Of a DNA stretch of 51,537 bases, positions 34,267 to 43,021 are shown piece after piece. The number at the start of each line of letters is the position of its first letter. The stretch's first letter is position 1. Source of the DNA: Bradyrhizobium sp. (GTDB lineage: Bacteria; Pseudomonadota; Alphaproteobacteria; Rhizobiales; Xanthobacteraceae); NCBI RefSeq assembly GCF_017881085.1, contig NZ_JADGRI010000002.1, positions 1 to 51,537 of the forward strand, given 5' to 3'. A model generated the notes under the pieces. That model saw only the letters and a list, made by a program, of their open reading frames with translations, searched no databases and was not told where the DNA came from. Made by a program: the position numbers and the translations under genes.

Positions 34267-36417
34267 ATGCGCACCAATCTTCCGGTCACCAATGTCGAGT
34301 ACCCGATCACCGACGAAACCCTGATCGTCTCAAAGACGGACATCAAGGGCAAGCTGACCTATTTCAACGACCAGTTTGTCGATGCGTCGGGCTTCACCGA
34401 GCAGGAATTGATGGGGCAGCCGCATAACATCATCCGCCATCCCGACATGCCGCCGGAAGCTTTCGGCAATCTCTGGGAGACGCTCAAGGCCGGCAAGCCT
34501 TGGGCCGGCGCGGTAAAGAACCGCCGCAAGAATGGCGATTTCTACTGGGTGCTGGCGAGCGCAACCCCGATCTGGGAAGGCGGCCAGGTCACTGGGTACA
34601 TGTCGATCCGCTCCAAACTTCCGTCCGATCAGCGCGAAGAGGCCGAGCGCGTCTATGCGCTGTTCCGCGCCAACAAGGCGCAGGCCTATACACTGACGGC
34701 CGGCGTGATCCGCCGCCGCTCGCTGGCGGACCGGCTGGCGCTGTTCACCGGCACATTGAAAGCACGCATGGTCACACTGATGGCGGTTCAGGCTGTTTTC
34801 ATGATGGTCGTCGGCGTGGCCGGCATCCTGGCGACGCGGGACAGCAATACGCAGATGAAGTCGGTCTATGAGGATCGTGCGGTGCCGCTGGCGCAGCTGT
34901 TCGACATCAACGACCGCATGAAGGGCAATACGATCGCGCTGTATGACGCGCTCGCCAAGTCGCGGGCCGGCAAGCCGCCGGGGGATGTCGCCGGCATCGT
35001 TGCCGGCAATGTCGAGGCCATTTCCAAGACATGGGCCGAATATATGGCGACCTCACTGACGCCCGAAGAGAAGATGGTGGCCGATGACTTCGCGCCGAAG
35101 CGCAAGAACTACGTGGAGAAGGCGATCAAGTCCGGACTCGCGCTGCTTGCCGACCGCAAATATGACGAACTGGACGCGCTGCTTGCCGGCACGGCCAACC
35201 AACTGTTCGCTCTGGCCAAGGAGGACATGGACAGACTGGTTGCCATTCAGGTGAAGGAAGCCAAGACGCTATATGAGGGAGCCGAGCGCCAATATGTCGT
35301 GGTCCTGGGCCTCTCAATCGCCCTCCTGGTGATTGGCCTGCTGTTGGGCGGATGGATCGGCATCCAGACCATACGTGCCATTGGTCGGCCGCTCGAGCAG
35401 CTGAACGGCGTGATGGCGAAAATCGCGCAGGGCTTGTTCAACAGCCGCGTCGTCATCGGACAAGACGACGAGATCGGGGTCGCCTTGCGCAACCTGCAGG
35501 CGATGCAGGCCAAGCTCGGCTTTGACCGGGAATCCCAGAAGGACATGGAAAAGCGCGTCGCCATCCAGCGCAAGGCCGACATGCACAAGCTCGCCGGCGA
35601 TTTCGAGACGGCGGTCGGTGACATCATCGAGACCGTCGCTTCCGCCGCGACCGAACTCGAGGCCGCCGCGGGAACGCTGACGCATACAGCCGACTCGGCC
35701 CAACAGCTTTCGGTCGCGGTCGCTTCGGCTTCCGAGGAAGCGTCCACCAACGTGCAATCGGTAGCTTCCGCCACCGAGGAAATGGCGTCCTCGGTCAACG
35801 AGATCAGCCGCCAGGTGCAGGAATCGGCCCGAATGGCCGGCGAGGCCGTCGAGCAGGCCCGCCAGACCAACGATCGCGTCAGCGAATTGTCGGCGGCCGC
35901 CGCGCGGATCGGCGACGTGGTCGAGCTGATCAACACCATCGCGGGGCAGACCAATCTGCTGGCGCTGAATGCCACCATCGAGGCGGCGCGCGCCGGCGAC
36001 GCCGGCCGCGGCTTCGCCGTCGTGGCGTCGGAAGTGAAGGCGCTGGCCCAGCAGACGGCGAAGGCTACCGGCGAAATCGGCCAGCAGATCGCCGGCATCC
36101 AGGCGGCGACCCAGGACTCGGTGGGGGCGATCCAGGGAATTAGCGCGACCATCGAGAAACTGTCGGAGATCTCCTCGACCATCGCGGCCGCGGTGGAAGA
36201 GCAAGGCGCGGCGACGCAGGAAATTTCCCGCAACGTCCAGCAGGCGGCGATAGGAACGCAGGAGGTCTCCTCCAACATCACCAATGTGCAGCGCGGGGCC
36301 AGCGAAACCGGATCGGCCTCCTCGCAGGTGCTGTCGTCGGCGCAATCCCTGTCGAGCGACAGCAACCGCCTCAAGCTGGAAGTTGACAAGTTCCTCGCCA
36401 CCGTGCGGGCGGCCTGA
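34267..36417 (+). CDS. Methyl-accepting chemotaxis protein, PAS + periplasmic four-helix bundle + MA
   Basis: 716 aa. The N-terminal PAS domain is nearly the same as in the receptor at 31506 ([60 protein letters not shown]), as is the linker [11 protein letters not shown]. The periplasmic part is instead a Tar-like four-helix bundle between TM1 ([20 protein letters not shown]) and TM2 ([20 protein letters not shown]). The HAMP region is diverged; the MA domain is almost identical to the two receptors upstream. It ends TVRAA. Domain mixing among the three receptors is evident. Confidence 0.95.
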   Translation: MRTNLPVTNVEYPITDETLIVSKTDIKGKLTYFNDQFVDASGFTEQELMGQPHNIIRHPDMPPEAFGNLWETLKAGKPWAGAVKNRRKNGDFYWVLASATPIWEGGQVTGYMSIRSKLPSDQREEAERVYALFRANKAQAYTLTAGVIRRRSLADRLALFTGTLKARMVTLMAVQAVFMMVVGVAGILATRDSNTQMKSVYEDRAVPLAQLFDINDRMKGNTIALYDALAKSRAGKPPGDVAGIVAGNVEAISKTWAEYMATSLTPEEKMVADDFAPKRKNYVEKAIKSGLALLADRKYDELDALLAGTANQLFALAKEDMDRLVAIQVKEAKTLYEGAERQYVVVLGLSIALLVIGLLLGGWIGIQTIRAIGRPLEQLNGVMAKIAQGLFNSRVVIGQDDEIGVALRNLQAMQAKLGFDRESQKDMEKRVAIQRKADMHKLAGDFETAVGDIIETVASAATELEAAAGTLTHTADSAQQLSVAVASASEEASTNVQSVASATEEMASSVNEISRQVQESARMAGEAVEQARQTNDRVSELSAAAARIGDVVELINTIAGQTNLLALNATIEAARAGDAGRGFAVVASEVKALAQQTAKATGEIGQQIAGIQAATQDSVGAIQGISATIEKLSEISSTIAAAVEEQGAATQEISRNVQQAAIGTQEVSSNITNVQRGASETGSASSQVLSSAQSLSSDSNRLKLEVDKFLATVRAA

Positions 36418-36448
36418 TGCTAATGCGAACGGATGTCGCCCGGGCAGG

Positions 36449-37702
36449 TCACGCAAAACCTGATAGCGTGCCAGCGGTGGCGAGCAGCGCGACCACGATC
36501 CAGGGCGGCATCTTCCAAACGGTGAGCAGCAGAAAGCCGCCGAGAGCGAGTGCAAAATCGCGCGGCGTCAGGACCGCGCTGGTCCAGACCGGGTTATAGA
36601 GGGCCGCACCGAGAATACCGACCACGGCTGCGTTGGTACCGCGCATGGCGGCCTGAGCGGCGGGGCGCGTGCGCAGCGCATCCCAGAAGGGCAACATGCC
36701 ATAGACGAGCAGCATGCCCGGAAGCAGCAGCGCGACGAGGGCAACGGCGGCACCGGCCAGGCCGTTCGGCAGCGGGCCCATCGCGGCCCCAAGATAGGCC
36801 GCAAAGGTGAAGAGCGGTCCCGGCATCGCCTGTGCCAGTCCATAACCCGCAAGGAATGCCTCGTTGGTGACCCATCCTGGCGTTACGACTTGAGCCTGAA
36901 GTAAAGGCAGCACGACATGGCCGCCGCCAAAAACAAGGGCTCCCGACCGATAGAATGCGTTGAAAAGGGCGAGGCCCTGAGAGCCGGTCGCGGTGGCGAC
37001 GGCAGGAGCTATCAAGAGAAGCGCCGCGAAGAGAGCGAGCGCGATGCCACCGCCCAGCCGGGTGACCGGAAAATCCAGCTGCCCGGAAGCCGGCGCGGCT
37101 TCTCCTTGGCAGAGCCAAAGCCCCGCGCACGCGCCAAGCGCGATCGCTGCGATCTGGCCGAAGGATCCGACGAACAACACAACGATCGCTACCGCGGCAA
37201 GTGCGATGCCGGCGCGTGCCCGATCGGGTGTAAGGGTTCGCGCCATTCCCCAGATGGCCTGTGCGACGACCGCGACGGCGACAAGTTTCAGGCCGTGCAG
37301 AAAACTCTCGGCAACCGGTCCGGTAAATGCCGCTGCGCCTTTCGCAAAGGCGAAAAGGATCAGGGCGGATGGCATCGTGAACGCGAACCAGGCCGCCAGT
37401 CCGCCGAGAAGCCCATTGCCGCGCAGGATACCCAGGGAAAAGCCGACCTGGCTGGAGGCCGGTCCGGGGAGGAACTGGCACAGTGCCACCAGATCGGCGT
37501 AGCCCGCCTCATCAATCCACCGCCGGCGCACGACCAACTCGTCGCGGAAGTAGCCGAGGTGCGCGATGGGGCCGCCAAACGAGGTGATGCCAAGTTTGAG
37601 AAAAACCCGAAAGACCTCGCCGGTCGAACCGCGGACCACGCTATTTTTCGCGACGGGCTCGCGATCGTTTGTCTCCGCGTCGGCGGCCGAAGAGCCATTC
37701 AT
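36449..37702 (-). CDS. chrA: Chromate transporter ChrA (two-domain form)
   Basis: 417-aa inner-membrane CHR-family protein with two homologous halves, each opening with the CHR signature: LKLGITSFGGPIAHLGYFRD (N half) and FYRSGALVFGGGHVVLPLLQ (C half). PGPASSQVGFSLG and AMPGPLFTFAAYLG are the paired PGP loops. It exports chromate by exchange or proton motive force. GAGG and a 4-nt overlap with the PadR gene set the start at 37702. Confidence 0.93.
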   Translation of the reverse strand: MNGSSAADAETNDREPVAKNSVVRGSTGEVFRVFLKLGITSFGGPIAHLGYFRDELVVRRRWIDEAGYADLVALCQFLPGPASSQVGFSLGILRGNGLLGGLAAWFAFTMPSALILFAFAKGAAAFTGPVAESFLHGLKLVAVAVVAQAIWGMARTLTPDRARAGIALAAVAIVVLFVGSFGQIAAIALGACAGLWLCQGEAAPASGQLDFPVTRLGGGIALALFAALLLIAPAVATATGSQGLALFNAFYRSGALVFGGGHVVLPLLQAQVVTPGWVTNEAFLAGYGLAQAMPGPLFTFAAYLGAAMGPLPNGLAGAAVALVALLLPGMLLVYGMLPFWDALRTRPAAQAAMRGTNAAVVGILGAALYNPVWTSAVLTPRDFALALGGFLLLTVWKMPPWIVVALLATAGTLSGFA

Positions 37703-38040
37703 AGACCAGACCTCTTGCCAGTTCGTTTTGACTGCCGCGGATCTGGAACGATTTCGCCAAACAACTCTTTTGCCTTCACGGTAGCCAGTTTGATGGCCTT
37801 GCGGCCGAGAGGGGTTGCTCGATAGTACTTTCGGGCTGTTCGCCCCTCGCGCTCCATGCGTGAGACCAAGTAGCCTTTCTTTTCCAGGCCGTGCAGCAAT
37901 GGATAAAGCGTTCCCGGACTCAACCGATAACCATGACGCGCCAGCTCTTCGATCATCCACTGGCCATACAGCTCCCCTTCGGCGGCGTGATGGAGAATAT
38001 GCAGGCGAATGAAGCCGCTGAGGAGGTCGCGATGATCCAT
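37699..38040 (-). CDS. PadR-family transcriptional regulator
   Basis: 113 aa. Winged-helix PadR: GFIRLHILHHAAEGELYGQW, MIEELARHGYRLSPGTLYPL and LHGLEKKGYLVSRMEREGRT ending in a short C-terminal helix. Its stop overlaps chrA by 4 nt, so the two are one operon, and the regulator probably represses it. A perfect inverted repeat lies 40 nt upstream between it and the divergent multicopper oxidase gene. Confidence 0.93.
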   Translation of the reverse strand: MDHRDLLSGFIRLHILHHAAEGELYGQWMIEELARHGYRLSPGTLYPLLHGLEKKGYLVSRMEREGRTARKYYRATPLGRKAIKLATVKAKELFGEIVPDPRQSKRTGKRSGL

Positions 38041-38080
38041 TCCGGCATGATGCCTTGGTTGTGATTTGATCGAACTTGAC

Positions 38081-38095
38081 TATCGCAGTTCGATA
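38081..38095. promoter_or_regulatory. Putative PadR operator
   Basis: TATCG-CAGTT-CGATA, a perfect 5+5 inverted repeat in the 95-nt region between the PadR-chrA operon and the multicopper oxidase gene. PadR-type proteins bind short palindromes upstream of their own gene; control of both transcripts is inferred. Confidence 0.5.
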
Positions 38096-38135
38096 ATGAA
38101 ATTCAATAGCGAAAACGCCAACCGGGGAAATCAGC

Positions 38136-39614
38136 ATGTCGATGGCCCGTCGGGAACTTTTGCAACGCGGAGGAATGGTGGCGCTTTCGGCCGCGCTCTC
38201 CAGATTCGCCCAGGCTCAGCCTGTCGGCAGTCCCCAGGGAGCAGCCCAAGGCGCCGCGGATCACACGATCCGGATTGGTAACGGGCTTGTTGAATTGGCG
38301 CCGGATCGCATCATCTCCACCACGACCTATAACGGACAGTTTCCCGGTCCGCTGCTGCGCTTCAAGGAAGGCCAGCAGGTCGTTGTCGATATCCATAACG
38401 ACACCGATACGCCCGAACAGTTGCACTGGCATGGCCAGACCATACCGGTCGATGTCGATGGCGCATCGGAAGAAGGAACACCTTTCATCCCGGCGCATGG
38501 CATGCGCCGCATCGCCTTTACGCCCGGGCCGGCAGGGCTGCGATTCTATCACACGCACCTTACGCCCGGCGCCGATCTGTCCGGCGGACAATATGGCGGA
38601 CAGGTAGGCACAGTTTACATCGATCCGAAAAACGACCCCGGCCGCCACGATCGCGAAGTGTTCCTGATGCTCAAGGAATTCCAGCCGGTACTCAGTCGCG
38701 GCGGAGATATGGACATGGATTTTCTTGCGCCCGCAACGCGGGTCAAGGCGCTCGAAGAGGCTGGCGAGGCCACGATGCGGGCGTCATTGGCTCAAGGAAT
38801 GCCGCACGGTTTCGAGGTCGGTTACAGCCTGTTCTCGATCAATGGCCGCATGCTGGGACATGGCGACCCAATTCGCGTGAATGCGGGCGAGCGCGTCCTG
38901 TTTCATATCGTCAACGGCAGCGCGACCGAAATCCGCAGCCTTGCGCTACCGGGACACACGTTTGAAGTGATCGCATTGGACGGCAACCCCGTTCCAACGC
39001 CGATACGGGTCCCGATGCTGTGGCTGGGGACTGCAGAGCGAATCTCTGCTGTGGTCGAGATGAATCATCCCGGAGTATGGGTAATGGGCGATCTCGCCGA
39101 CGATGACCGCGCAAGGGGTATGGGCGTCGTGATTGAATACGCCGGCAAGACGGGAAAGCCGAAATGGACCAAGCCGCCTTCATTCAAATGGGACTACAGC
39201 CGTTTCGGGCGGGCGGCGCCTAACGTCCAAGCTCCCGATGAAACGATCGACATGACGTTCACCAAAAACAATGCCGCCAATCAGGGCTTCAACGAGTGGC
39301 GTATCAACGACGTGGCGTTTTCCATGGAAAAAATGCAGCCGATGTTCCATCTGCGCCAAGGGAAACGCTATCGCCTCCGCATGCGCAATGCCAGCGACGA
39401 CATCCATCCCGTGCATCTGCATCGCCATAGCTTCGAACTGACCCGCATAGCTGGCAAGACGACGGCCGGGATCATGAAGGATGTTGTGATGGTGGGGGGC
39501 TACCAGGAGGTGGAAGTCGACTTTGTGGCCGACAATCCTGGCCGAACCCTGTTCCACTGTCATCAACAGTTGCATATGGACTTCGGATTTATGGCGCTGT
39601 TCGACTACGCCTAG
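38136..39614 (+). CDS. Multicopper oxidase (laccase-like), Tat-exported
   Basis: 492 aa. N-terminal MSMARRELLQRGGMVALSAA is a Tat-type signal. Copper motifs are complete: HWHGQTIPVDVDG, FYHTHLTPG, HPVHLHRHSF and HCHQQLHMDFGFM. At the type-1 axial position (where CueO-like enzymes have Met in HED-GM) this protein has Phe (DFGFM), as in high-potential fungal laccases. GGGG lies before the ATG. It is divergent from PadR-chrA. Likely substrates are phenols, metals or bilirubin-like compounds; the MCO family is certain, the substrate is not. Confidence 0.94.
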   Translation: MSMARRELLQRGGMVALSAALSRFAQAQPVGSPQGAAQGAADHTIRIGNGLVELAPDRIISTTTYNGQFPGPLLRFKEGQQVVVDIHNDTDTPEQLHWHGQTIPVDVDGASEEGTPFIPAHGMRRIAFTPGPAGLRFYHTHLTPGADLSGGQYGGQVGTVYIDPKNDPGRHDREVFLMLKEFQPVLSRGGDMDMDFLAPATRVKALEEAGEATMRASLAQGMPHGFEVGYSLFSINGRMLGHGDPIRVNAGERVLFHIVNGSATEIRSLALPGHTFEVIALDGNPVPTPIRVPMLWLGTAERISAVVEMNHPGVWVMGDLADDDRARGMGVVIEYAGKTGKPKWTKPPSFKWDYSRFGRAAPNVQAPDETIDMTFTKNNAANQGFNEWRINDVAFSMEKMQPMFHLRQGKRYRLRMRNASDDIHPVHLHRHSFELTRIAGKTTAGIMKDVVMVGGYQEVEVDFVADNPGRTLFHCHQQLHMDFGFMALFDYA

Positions 39615-39729
39615 TTGCCTGGTTTCCTCGACGTGATCAGCTCTGCCATCCGGTAGGGGTGCGCGCCCGTTCCCTGCCTCCATTCCTAGTGGATTGCGCA
39701 ACCCCGCAAACGCCGCCGATAATGGCCCG

Positions 39730-40155
39730 ATGGGAGGCCGCAGCCGACAACGGATTTTTGGCGATCGCGTCCAGGGCGCGCGGATCAACGCGCAGAACGC
39801 GCGCGAACAGGCCAAAAAGGCCATCCGCGAGGCGGATGCTGCCGAGTGTCTGCTGTGGTCGGAGCAGATGGAAGGCTTTGGCGGCCCGGCGCAGCCGTCG
39901 CCCACGATCGCGCAATGCCTCAATGGCGGATATGGCTGGCTGGAGGTGATGTGCCACCGCTGCGAGACCCGCGCCAGCCTGCCGCTCGATACTATCCGCC
40001 GGGCGCGCGATACGCCGATCTGGAAGCTGGAAGCGGCGCTCAAATGCCGCTCCTGCGCCACCCCCCGATACGCGCCGCCGGTGCACCTGATCCGGCTGAC
40101 AAGAGAGCGGAAGATCGCGCCCTATCCCTGGGTTCATCCCGACGATGATCGATGA
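39730..40155 (+). CDS. Zinc-ribbon-like hypothetical protein
   Basis: 141 aa. Helical Ala/Arg-rich N-terminus (GRSRQRIFGDRVQGARINAQ, AREQAKKAIREADAA), then a compact C-terminal domain with two knuckles, MCHRCETRASLPLDTIR and KCRSCATPRYAPPVHLIR, which would bind one zinc. The C-terminal domain looks conserved in Bradyrhizobium-type genomes. The start is uncertain: ATG 39730 is used, TTG 39694 is possible, and neither has a clear ribosome-binding site. Function unknown. Confidence 0.8.
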   Translation: MGGRSRQRIFGDRVQGARINAQNAREQAKKAIREADAAECLLWSEQMEGFGGPAQPSPTIAQCLNGGYGWLEVMCHRCETRASLPLDTIRRARDTPIWKLEAALKCRSCATPRYAPPVHLIRLTRERKIAPYPWVHPDDDR

Positions 40156-40261
40156 TCAGCCAGGACAGGCCAAACAACCCTGACGCCGATCGGGGGCCAA
40201 TACTACACAGACGCCGCTGCGGAAGTGTGGTAACTGTCGGTCCAACCCGGAGGATCGCGAG

Positions 40262-40615
40262 ATGACCGAACCGAAACTGGAAGTGCCGGCCGAATTGCGC
40301 GACATGGCCGAAAAGACCATCGACCAGGCGGAAAAGGCGTTCGGAATGTTTTTCGACGCAGCGAACAAGTCGATCGCGTCGATCCCGACGCCGGGAACGG
40401 AGATGTCCAAACAGGCGCTGTCGCTCACCGAACAGAATATCAAGGCCGCGTTCGAACACGCGCGAAAGCTGGTTCACGCGACCGATCTTCAGGAGGCCAT
40501 GCGCATCCAGTCGGAGTTCTTGAAGAGCCAGTTCACCAATGCCGGTGAACATATGCGCCAGATCACCGGCGGCCTCATGTCCGCCGCAAAGGACGCGACC
40601 AAAGGCAAACTCTAA
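40262..40615 (+). CDS. Phasin family protein
   Basis: 117 aa. MTEPKLEVPAELRDMAEKTI, DQAEKAFGMFFDAANKSIAS, NIKAAFEHARKLVHATDLQE and MRIQSEFLKSQFTNAGEHMR match the Phasin_2 pattern: an amphipathic helical protein that coats polyhydroxyalkanoate granules. GGAGG sits 8 nt before the ATG. No PHA synthesis genes are nearby. A terminator-like hairpin follows at 40762. Confidence 0.9.
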   Translation: MTEPKLEVPAELRDMAEKTIDQAEKAFGMFFDAANKSIASIPTPGTEMSKQALSLTEQNIKAAFEHARKLVHATDLQEAMRIQSEFLKSQFTNAGEHMRQITGGLMSAAKDATKGKL

Positions 40616-40761
40616 ATCTGGGCGTGCGCGGTGCGCCGGCGCCACTCTTTGCCGCCCACAAATTAGTCTTGCATCGATTTGCGCGGTAGATTTTAATCAT
40701 TGCGCAGGTCCTTGACGGGCCACCGGGTGATGCCACTCGCCGTCCGTCGACTTTTCTGCTG

Positions 40762-40790
40762 ATCCCTGTCGGCTATCACCGGCAGGGATT
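40762..40790 (+). terminator. Terminator-like hairpin after the phasin gene
   Basis: ATCCCTG(T)CGG, loop CTATCA, CCG(G)CAGGGAT: a 10-pair stem with one wobble, then ATTTG. It is 147 nt after the phasin stop and 30 nt before the cytochrome stop on the other strand. Confidence 0.6.
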
Positions 40791-40819
40791 TGCATTTGGC
40801 GCCTTGTTCCGAGAACGTC

Positions 40820-41152
40820 TTATTGGACGGGATACTTGCGCAGCGAGCCGATATAGGCAGCGAGATCGGCCGCCTCGTTCCGGCTCAGCGGAAAATTCGG
40901 CATTTTCGGGTGTGGGTCGAGCAGGAAGAAGGCCACCTTTTCAGGGGTGAAATCCGACTTGTGGGCGATAGCGTCGAACGGGGGAGCGTCCGTGCTTGTC
41001 TGGTTCTGCGTGCTGTCGACCAAGTGACAGGCGGCACACCAGCGCTTGGCGAGTTCGCCGCCGTGATTGGCGTCGGCGGCCAGCGCCACCGAGCCGCCGA
41101 GACCGGCGGCTGCAACAACCAAAACCTGGGCTAGTCTGAAATACGCGGGCAT
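40820..41152 (-). CDS. Periplasmic class I cytochrome c
   Basis: 110 aa. Signal peptide ending at LAADANH, heme site CAACH (residues 39-43) and axial Met84 in HPKMPNFPLSRNEAADLAAY, a typical c-type fold of ~88 residues after cleavage. A FixK-type palindrome is centred about 60 nt upstream, so it may serve a low-oxygen respiratory chain. No oxidase gene is adjacent. Confidence 0.92.
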   Translation of the reverse strand: MPAYFRLAQVLVVAAAGLGGSVALAADANHGGELAKRWCAACHLVDSTQNQTSTDAPPFDAIAHKSDFTPEKVAFFLLDPHPKMPNFPLSRNEAADLAAYIGSLRKYPVQ

Positions 41153-41204
41153 CCGGTGCTCTCCTTCGATCTGACACTAGCTACGCCATTCGAGGCGCCT
41201 GCGC

Positions 41205-41218
41205 TTGATTTTAGTCAA
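41205..41218. promoter_or_regulatory. FixK/FNR-type box upstream of cytochrome c
   Basis: TTGA-TTTTAG-TCAA, an exact match to TTG(A/C)-N6-(T/G)CAA. It is 53 nt from the cytochrome start, the distance expected for class II activation with a short leader. Confidence 0.65.
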
Positions 41219-41345
41219 GGTACAGGATTGTTTTCCCGATAAAGGCTAAATCTCGCTTGTGGGCCCGACCGGGCGGTGTTCCCCATCGGCGCAGCCATTA
41301 TTGAAGGTGTTGGCCCAGCATCGAAGGTGTTGGCCTGCGCGTCGG

Positions 41346-41522
41346 TTACTTTCCATGGTCGCTTAACATCTTGCCGGTGATCTTGTTGACCAGGTGTATC
41401 CGGCCGCAGGACGGGCATCTCACAGCCTCATAGCTGTCCGTTCGATCGGTCGGCGCCGCTTCGGGCAGCCACATCTGAACGTTCATTCCGGTCTGGACGC
41501 ATCTAAAAATGAGCTTACCCAT
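41346..41522 (-). CDS. 58-aa zinc-knuckle small protein
   Basis: MGKLIFRCVQTGMNVQMWLP then a linker, and YEAVRCPSCGRIHLVNKITG with a C-x2-C knuckle; Cys8 could be a third ligand. The segment reads like the short CPSC-x-RIH-VN zinc proteins common in Bradyrhizobium, and codon use is gene-like. No strong ribosome-binding site is visible. It lies upstream of the cytochrome c gene on the same strand, 193 nt away. Likely a small regulatory or structural zinc protein; function unknown. Confidence 0.75.
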   Translation of the reverse strand: MGKLIFRCVQTGMNVQMWLPEAAPTDRTDSYEAVRCPSCGRIHLVNKITGKMLSDHGK

Positions 41523-41623
41523 TTGTAAACGCTAACGCCGCCGCGGCAGCGTGCTTTGACCTGCCTCAACTGGAGGCCCCGCACATTTCAGGCCGGACGC
41601 GACCCCGCCTGCGTTCTAATCCG

Positions 41624-41648
41624 GGAACCTTTGATGCTCGGGGAGGTT
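41624..41648 (+). promoter_or_regulatory. EcfG-like promoter (one mismatch)
   Basis: GGAAC-N16-GGTT; the general-stress sigma factor EcfG consensus is GGAAC-N16/17-CGTT. The -10 is 31 nt before the start of the secreted small protein at 41680. Confidence 0.5.
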
Positions 41649-41679
41649 GTCGTCACATATTTGGCAATGGAGAACTGAA

Positions 41680-41943
41680 ATGAAATTGGGTTTGGCTGTT
41701 ATCGCAGCTGTCGCGCTGATTGGAACCGCGTTGCCGGCATCTGCAGAGGAAATTGGCGTCGGCGTGGGGCCGGCCGGTGTGACCATCGGCGAAGGTCATC
41801 GTGACCGCGACGTCGTTCGTGAACGGGAAGTGGTTCGCGACCGCGACGATCGGCGCGACCGCGACACGGTTATCATCAGAAAGGGCGATCATGACCGGGA
41901 TATCGATCACGACCGCCGCAGGGTCATCATCGAGCGCGATTGA
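41680..41943 (+). CDS. Secreted Asp/Arg-rich small protein
   Basis: 87 aa. Signal peptide MKLGLAVIAAVALIGTALPA (SAEE cleavage), a short GVGVGPAGVTIGEG strand, then a tail of alternating Arg and Asp (RDRDVVREREVV, HDRDIDHDRRRVIIERD). It is a charged periplasmic protein of unknown role, with the look of the small stress-induced envelope proteins of this group. GGAG precedes the ATG. An EcfG-like promoter and a strong UUCG terminator bracket it as a single-gene unit. Confidence 0.85.
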   Translation: MKLGLAVIAAVALIGTALPASAEEIGVGVGPAGVTIGEGHRDRDVVREREVVRDRDDRRDRDTVIIRKGDHDRDIDHDRRRVIIERD

Positions 41944-41964
41944 TCTTTGGACCGTCGGACGATG

Positions 41965-41986
41965 GGGCCGCCTTCGGGCGGCCCTT
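41965..41986 (+). terminator. UUCG-loop terminator of the Asp/Arg-rich protein gene
   Basis: GGGCCGCC-TTCG-GGCGGCCC, an 8-bp perfect stem followed by TTGT, 21 nt after the stop. Confidence 0.75.
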
Positions 41987-42033
41987 GTCGTATCGGGAGG
42001 TGCGGATCGTTCGCGGCGGGTTTCAGGCGTGAG

Positions 42034-42058
42034 GGAACGAAGGGCCTCGCGTGCCGTT
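42034..42058 (+). promoter_or_regulatory. EcfG-type promoter upstream of the DUF3606 gene
   Basis: Exact GGAAC-N16-CGTT. The -10 ends 27 nt before the ATG at 42086. Points to control by the general stress response. Confidence 0.65.
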
Positions 42059-42085
42059 GATGCCTCGAGTCAGGGAAGTGCCGCC

Positions 42086-42343
42086 ATGCAACGCATCAAA
42101 TATCCGCCTATCCGCAACAAGATCAACACGGCCGATCCGGCTCAGCTTCGCGCCTGGACCCGGCGGCTCCGTGTGCCGTCGGATGAACTGAAAGCCATCG
42201 TCGAGAAGGTGGGTAACTCCGTTGCCGCCGTCGCCAAGGAGGTGGAGCTGCAGCGGTTAAGTCGCCAGCCATGTCCGGTGCCCCCAATCGCGAGCCCGAT
42301 TCCGAGCGAGCGGGCTGAAGGCGAGCTGGCGACGCCGGCTTGA
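42086..42343 (+). CDS. DUF3606 family small protein
   Basis: 85 aa. The DUF3606 core is present: DPAQLRAWTRRLRVPSDELK, AIVEKVGNSVAAVAKEVELQ. A Pro-rich tail (QPCPVPPIASPIPSERAEGE) extends beyond it. The domain is a three-helix bundle of unknown function, frequent in stress-induced genes of rhizobia, in line with the EcfG promoter here. ATG 42086 with GGGAAG upstream. Confidence 0.88.
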   Translation: MQRIKYPPIRNKINTADPAQLRAWTRRLRVPSDELKAIVEKVGNSVAAVAKEVELQRLSRQPCPVPPIASPIPSERAEGELATPA

Positions 42344-42477
42344 CGGTGCTTCTGAGCGGCTCGTTTTCGAACGACGCCGCATGGATCGACGATTTTTCGC
42401 CGAGCTTGATCTGCCGCAAAGCCTCCGCCCGTGATGCCGCCAGATTGGAATGGCCGGACCAGACAGGGGCAGTGGGC

Positions 42478-42948
42478 ATGTGGATCTCAAAAGACGATTT
42501 TCAAATCAGATCGGAGAATTTCGATCTGACGAACGGTCTGAATATTCTTCGCATTATTTGCGGGCTGTTCATGTTTCCCCACGTGATGGGAAAATTCGCG
42601 GCCGGCGCCGTTTCGGCAGGAACGGCGGCGTTCTTCGCCAAAGCGGGTTTTCACCCGCCGGAGGTCTGGGTCTACGTCGCGGCGATCGCCGAGACGGCGG
42701 CGGCCGTGGCGTTGATATTGGGCATCTGCACGCGTTTTGCAGCGGTGGGCGCTGCCGCGCTGCTGGGAGTCGCGGTCTACTCGCTGCAAGTCGTGAAGGG
42801 CTTCGGCTGGACCTGGAATACCGGCGGATACGAATATCCGGTGTTTTGGGCCATCACCTCGCTGGCCGTCGCCATCGAGGCATGGAAGGCCCACCTGCGG
42901 CTGGCTCGCCCGGCGCTTGCCACGAAAGCTCTGAAAGTTGCCGCGTAG
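42478..42948 (+). CDS. DoxX-family membrane protein
   Basis: 156 aa with four membrane helices: NGLNILRIICGLFMFPHVMG, VWVYVAAIAETAAAVALILG, AVGAAALLGVAVYSLQVVKG and a last helix VFWAITSLAVAIEAWKA. The DoxX motif F-HV-GKF is near the N-terminus. ATG 42478 with GGGG upstream is preferred to the long upstream extension, which overlaps the DUF3606 gene. Function (quinol-linked or redox membrane role) is unknown. Confidence 0.88.
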   Translation: MWISKDDFQIRSENFDLTNGLNILRIICGLFMFPHVMGKFAAGAVSAGTAAFFAKAGFHPPEVWVYVAAIAETAAAVALILGICTRFAAVGAAALLGVAVYSLQVVKGFGWTWNTGGYEYPVFWAITSLAVAIEAWKAHLRLARPALATKALKVAA

Positions 42949-42980
42949 CCTCGCGAACGCCGCGACGCTGCATGGCAAGG

Positions 42981-43008
42981 ACCGCCCCGCCGCCGCTGGC
43001 GGGGCGGT
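42981..43008. terminator. Bidirectional terminator between DoxX and PRC-barrel genes
   Basis: Perfect 11-bp stem ACCGCCCCGCC/GGCGGGGCGGT with a 6-nt loop, between two convergent stops. Confidence 0.8.
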
Positions 43009-43021
43009 TCGTTCGATCGAC

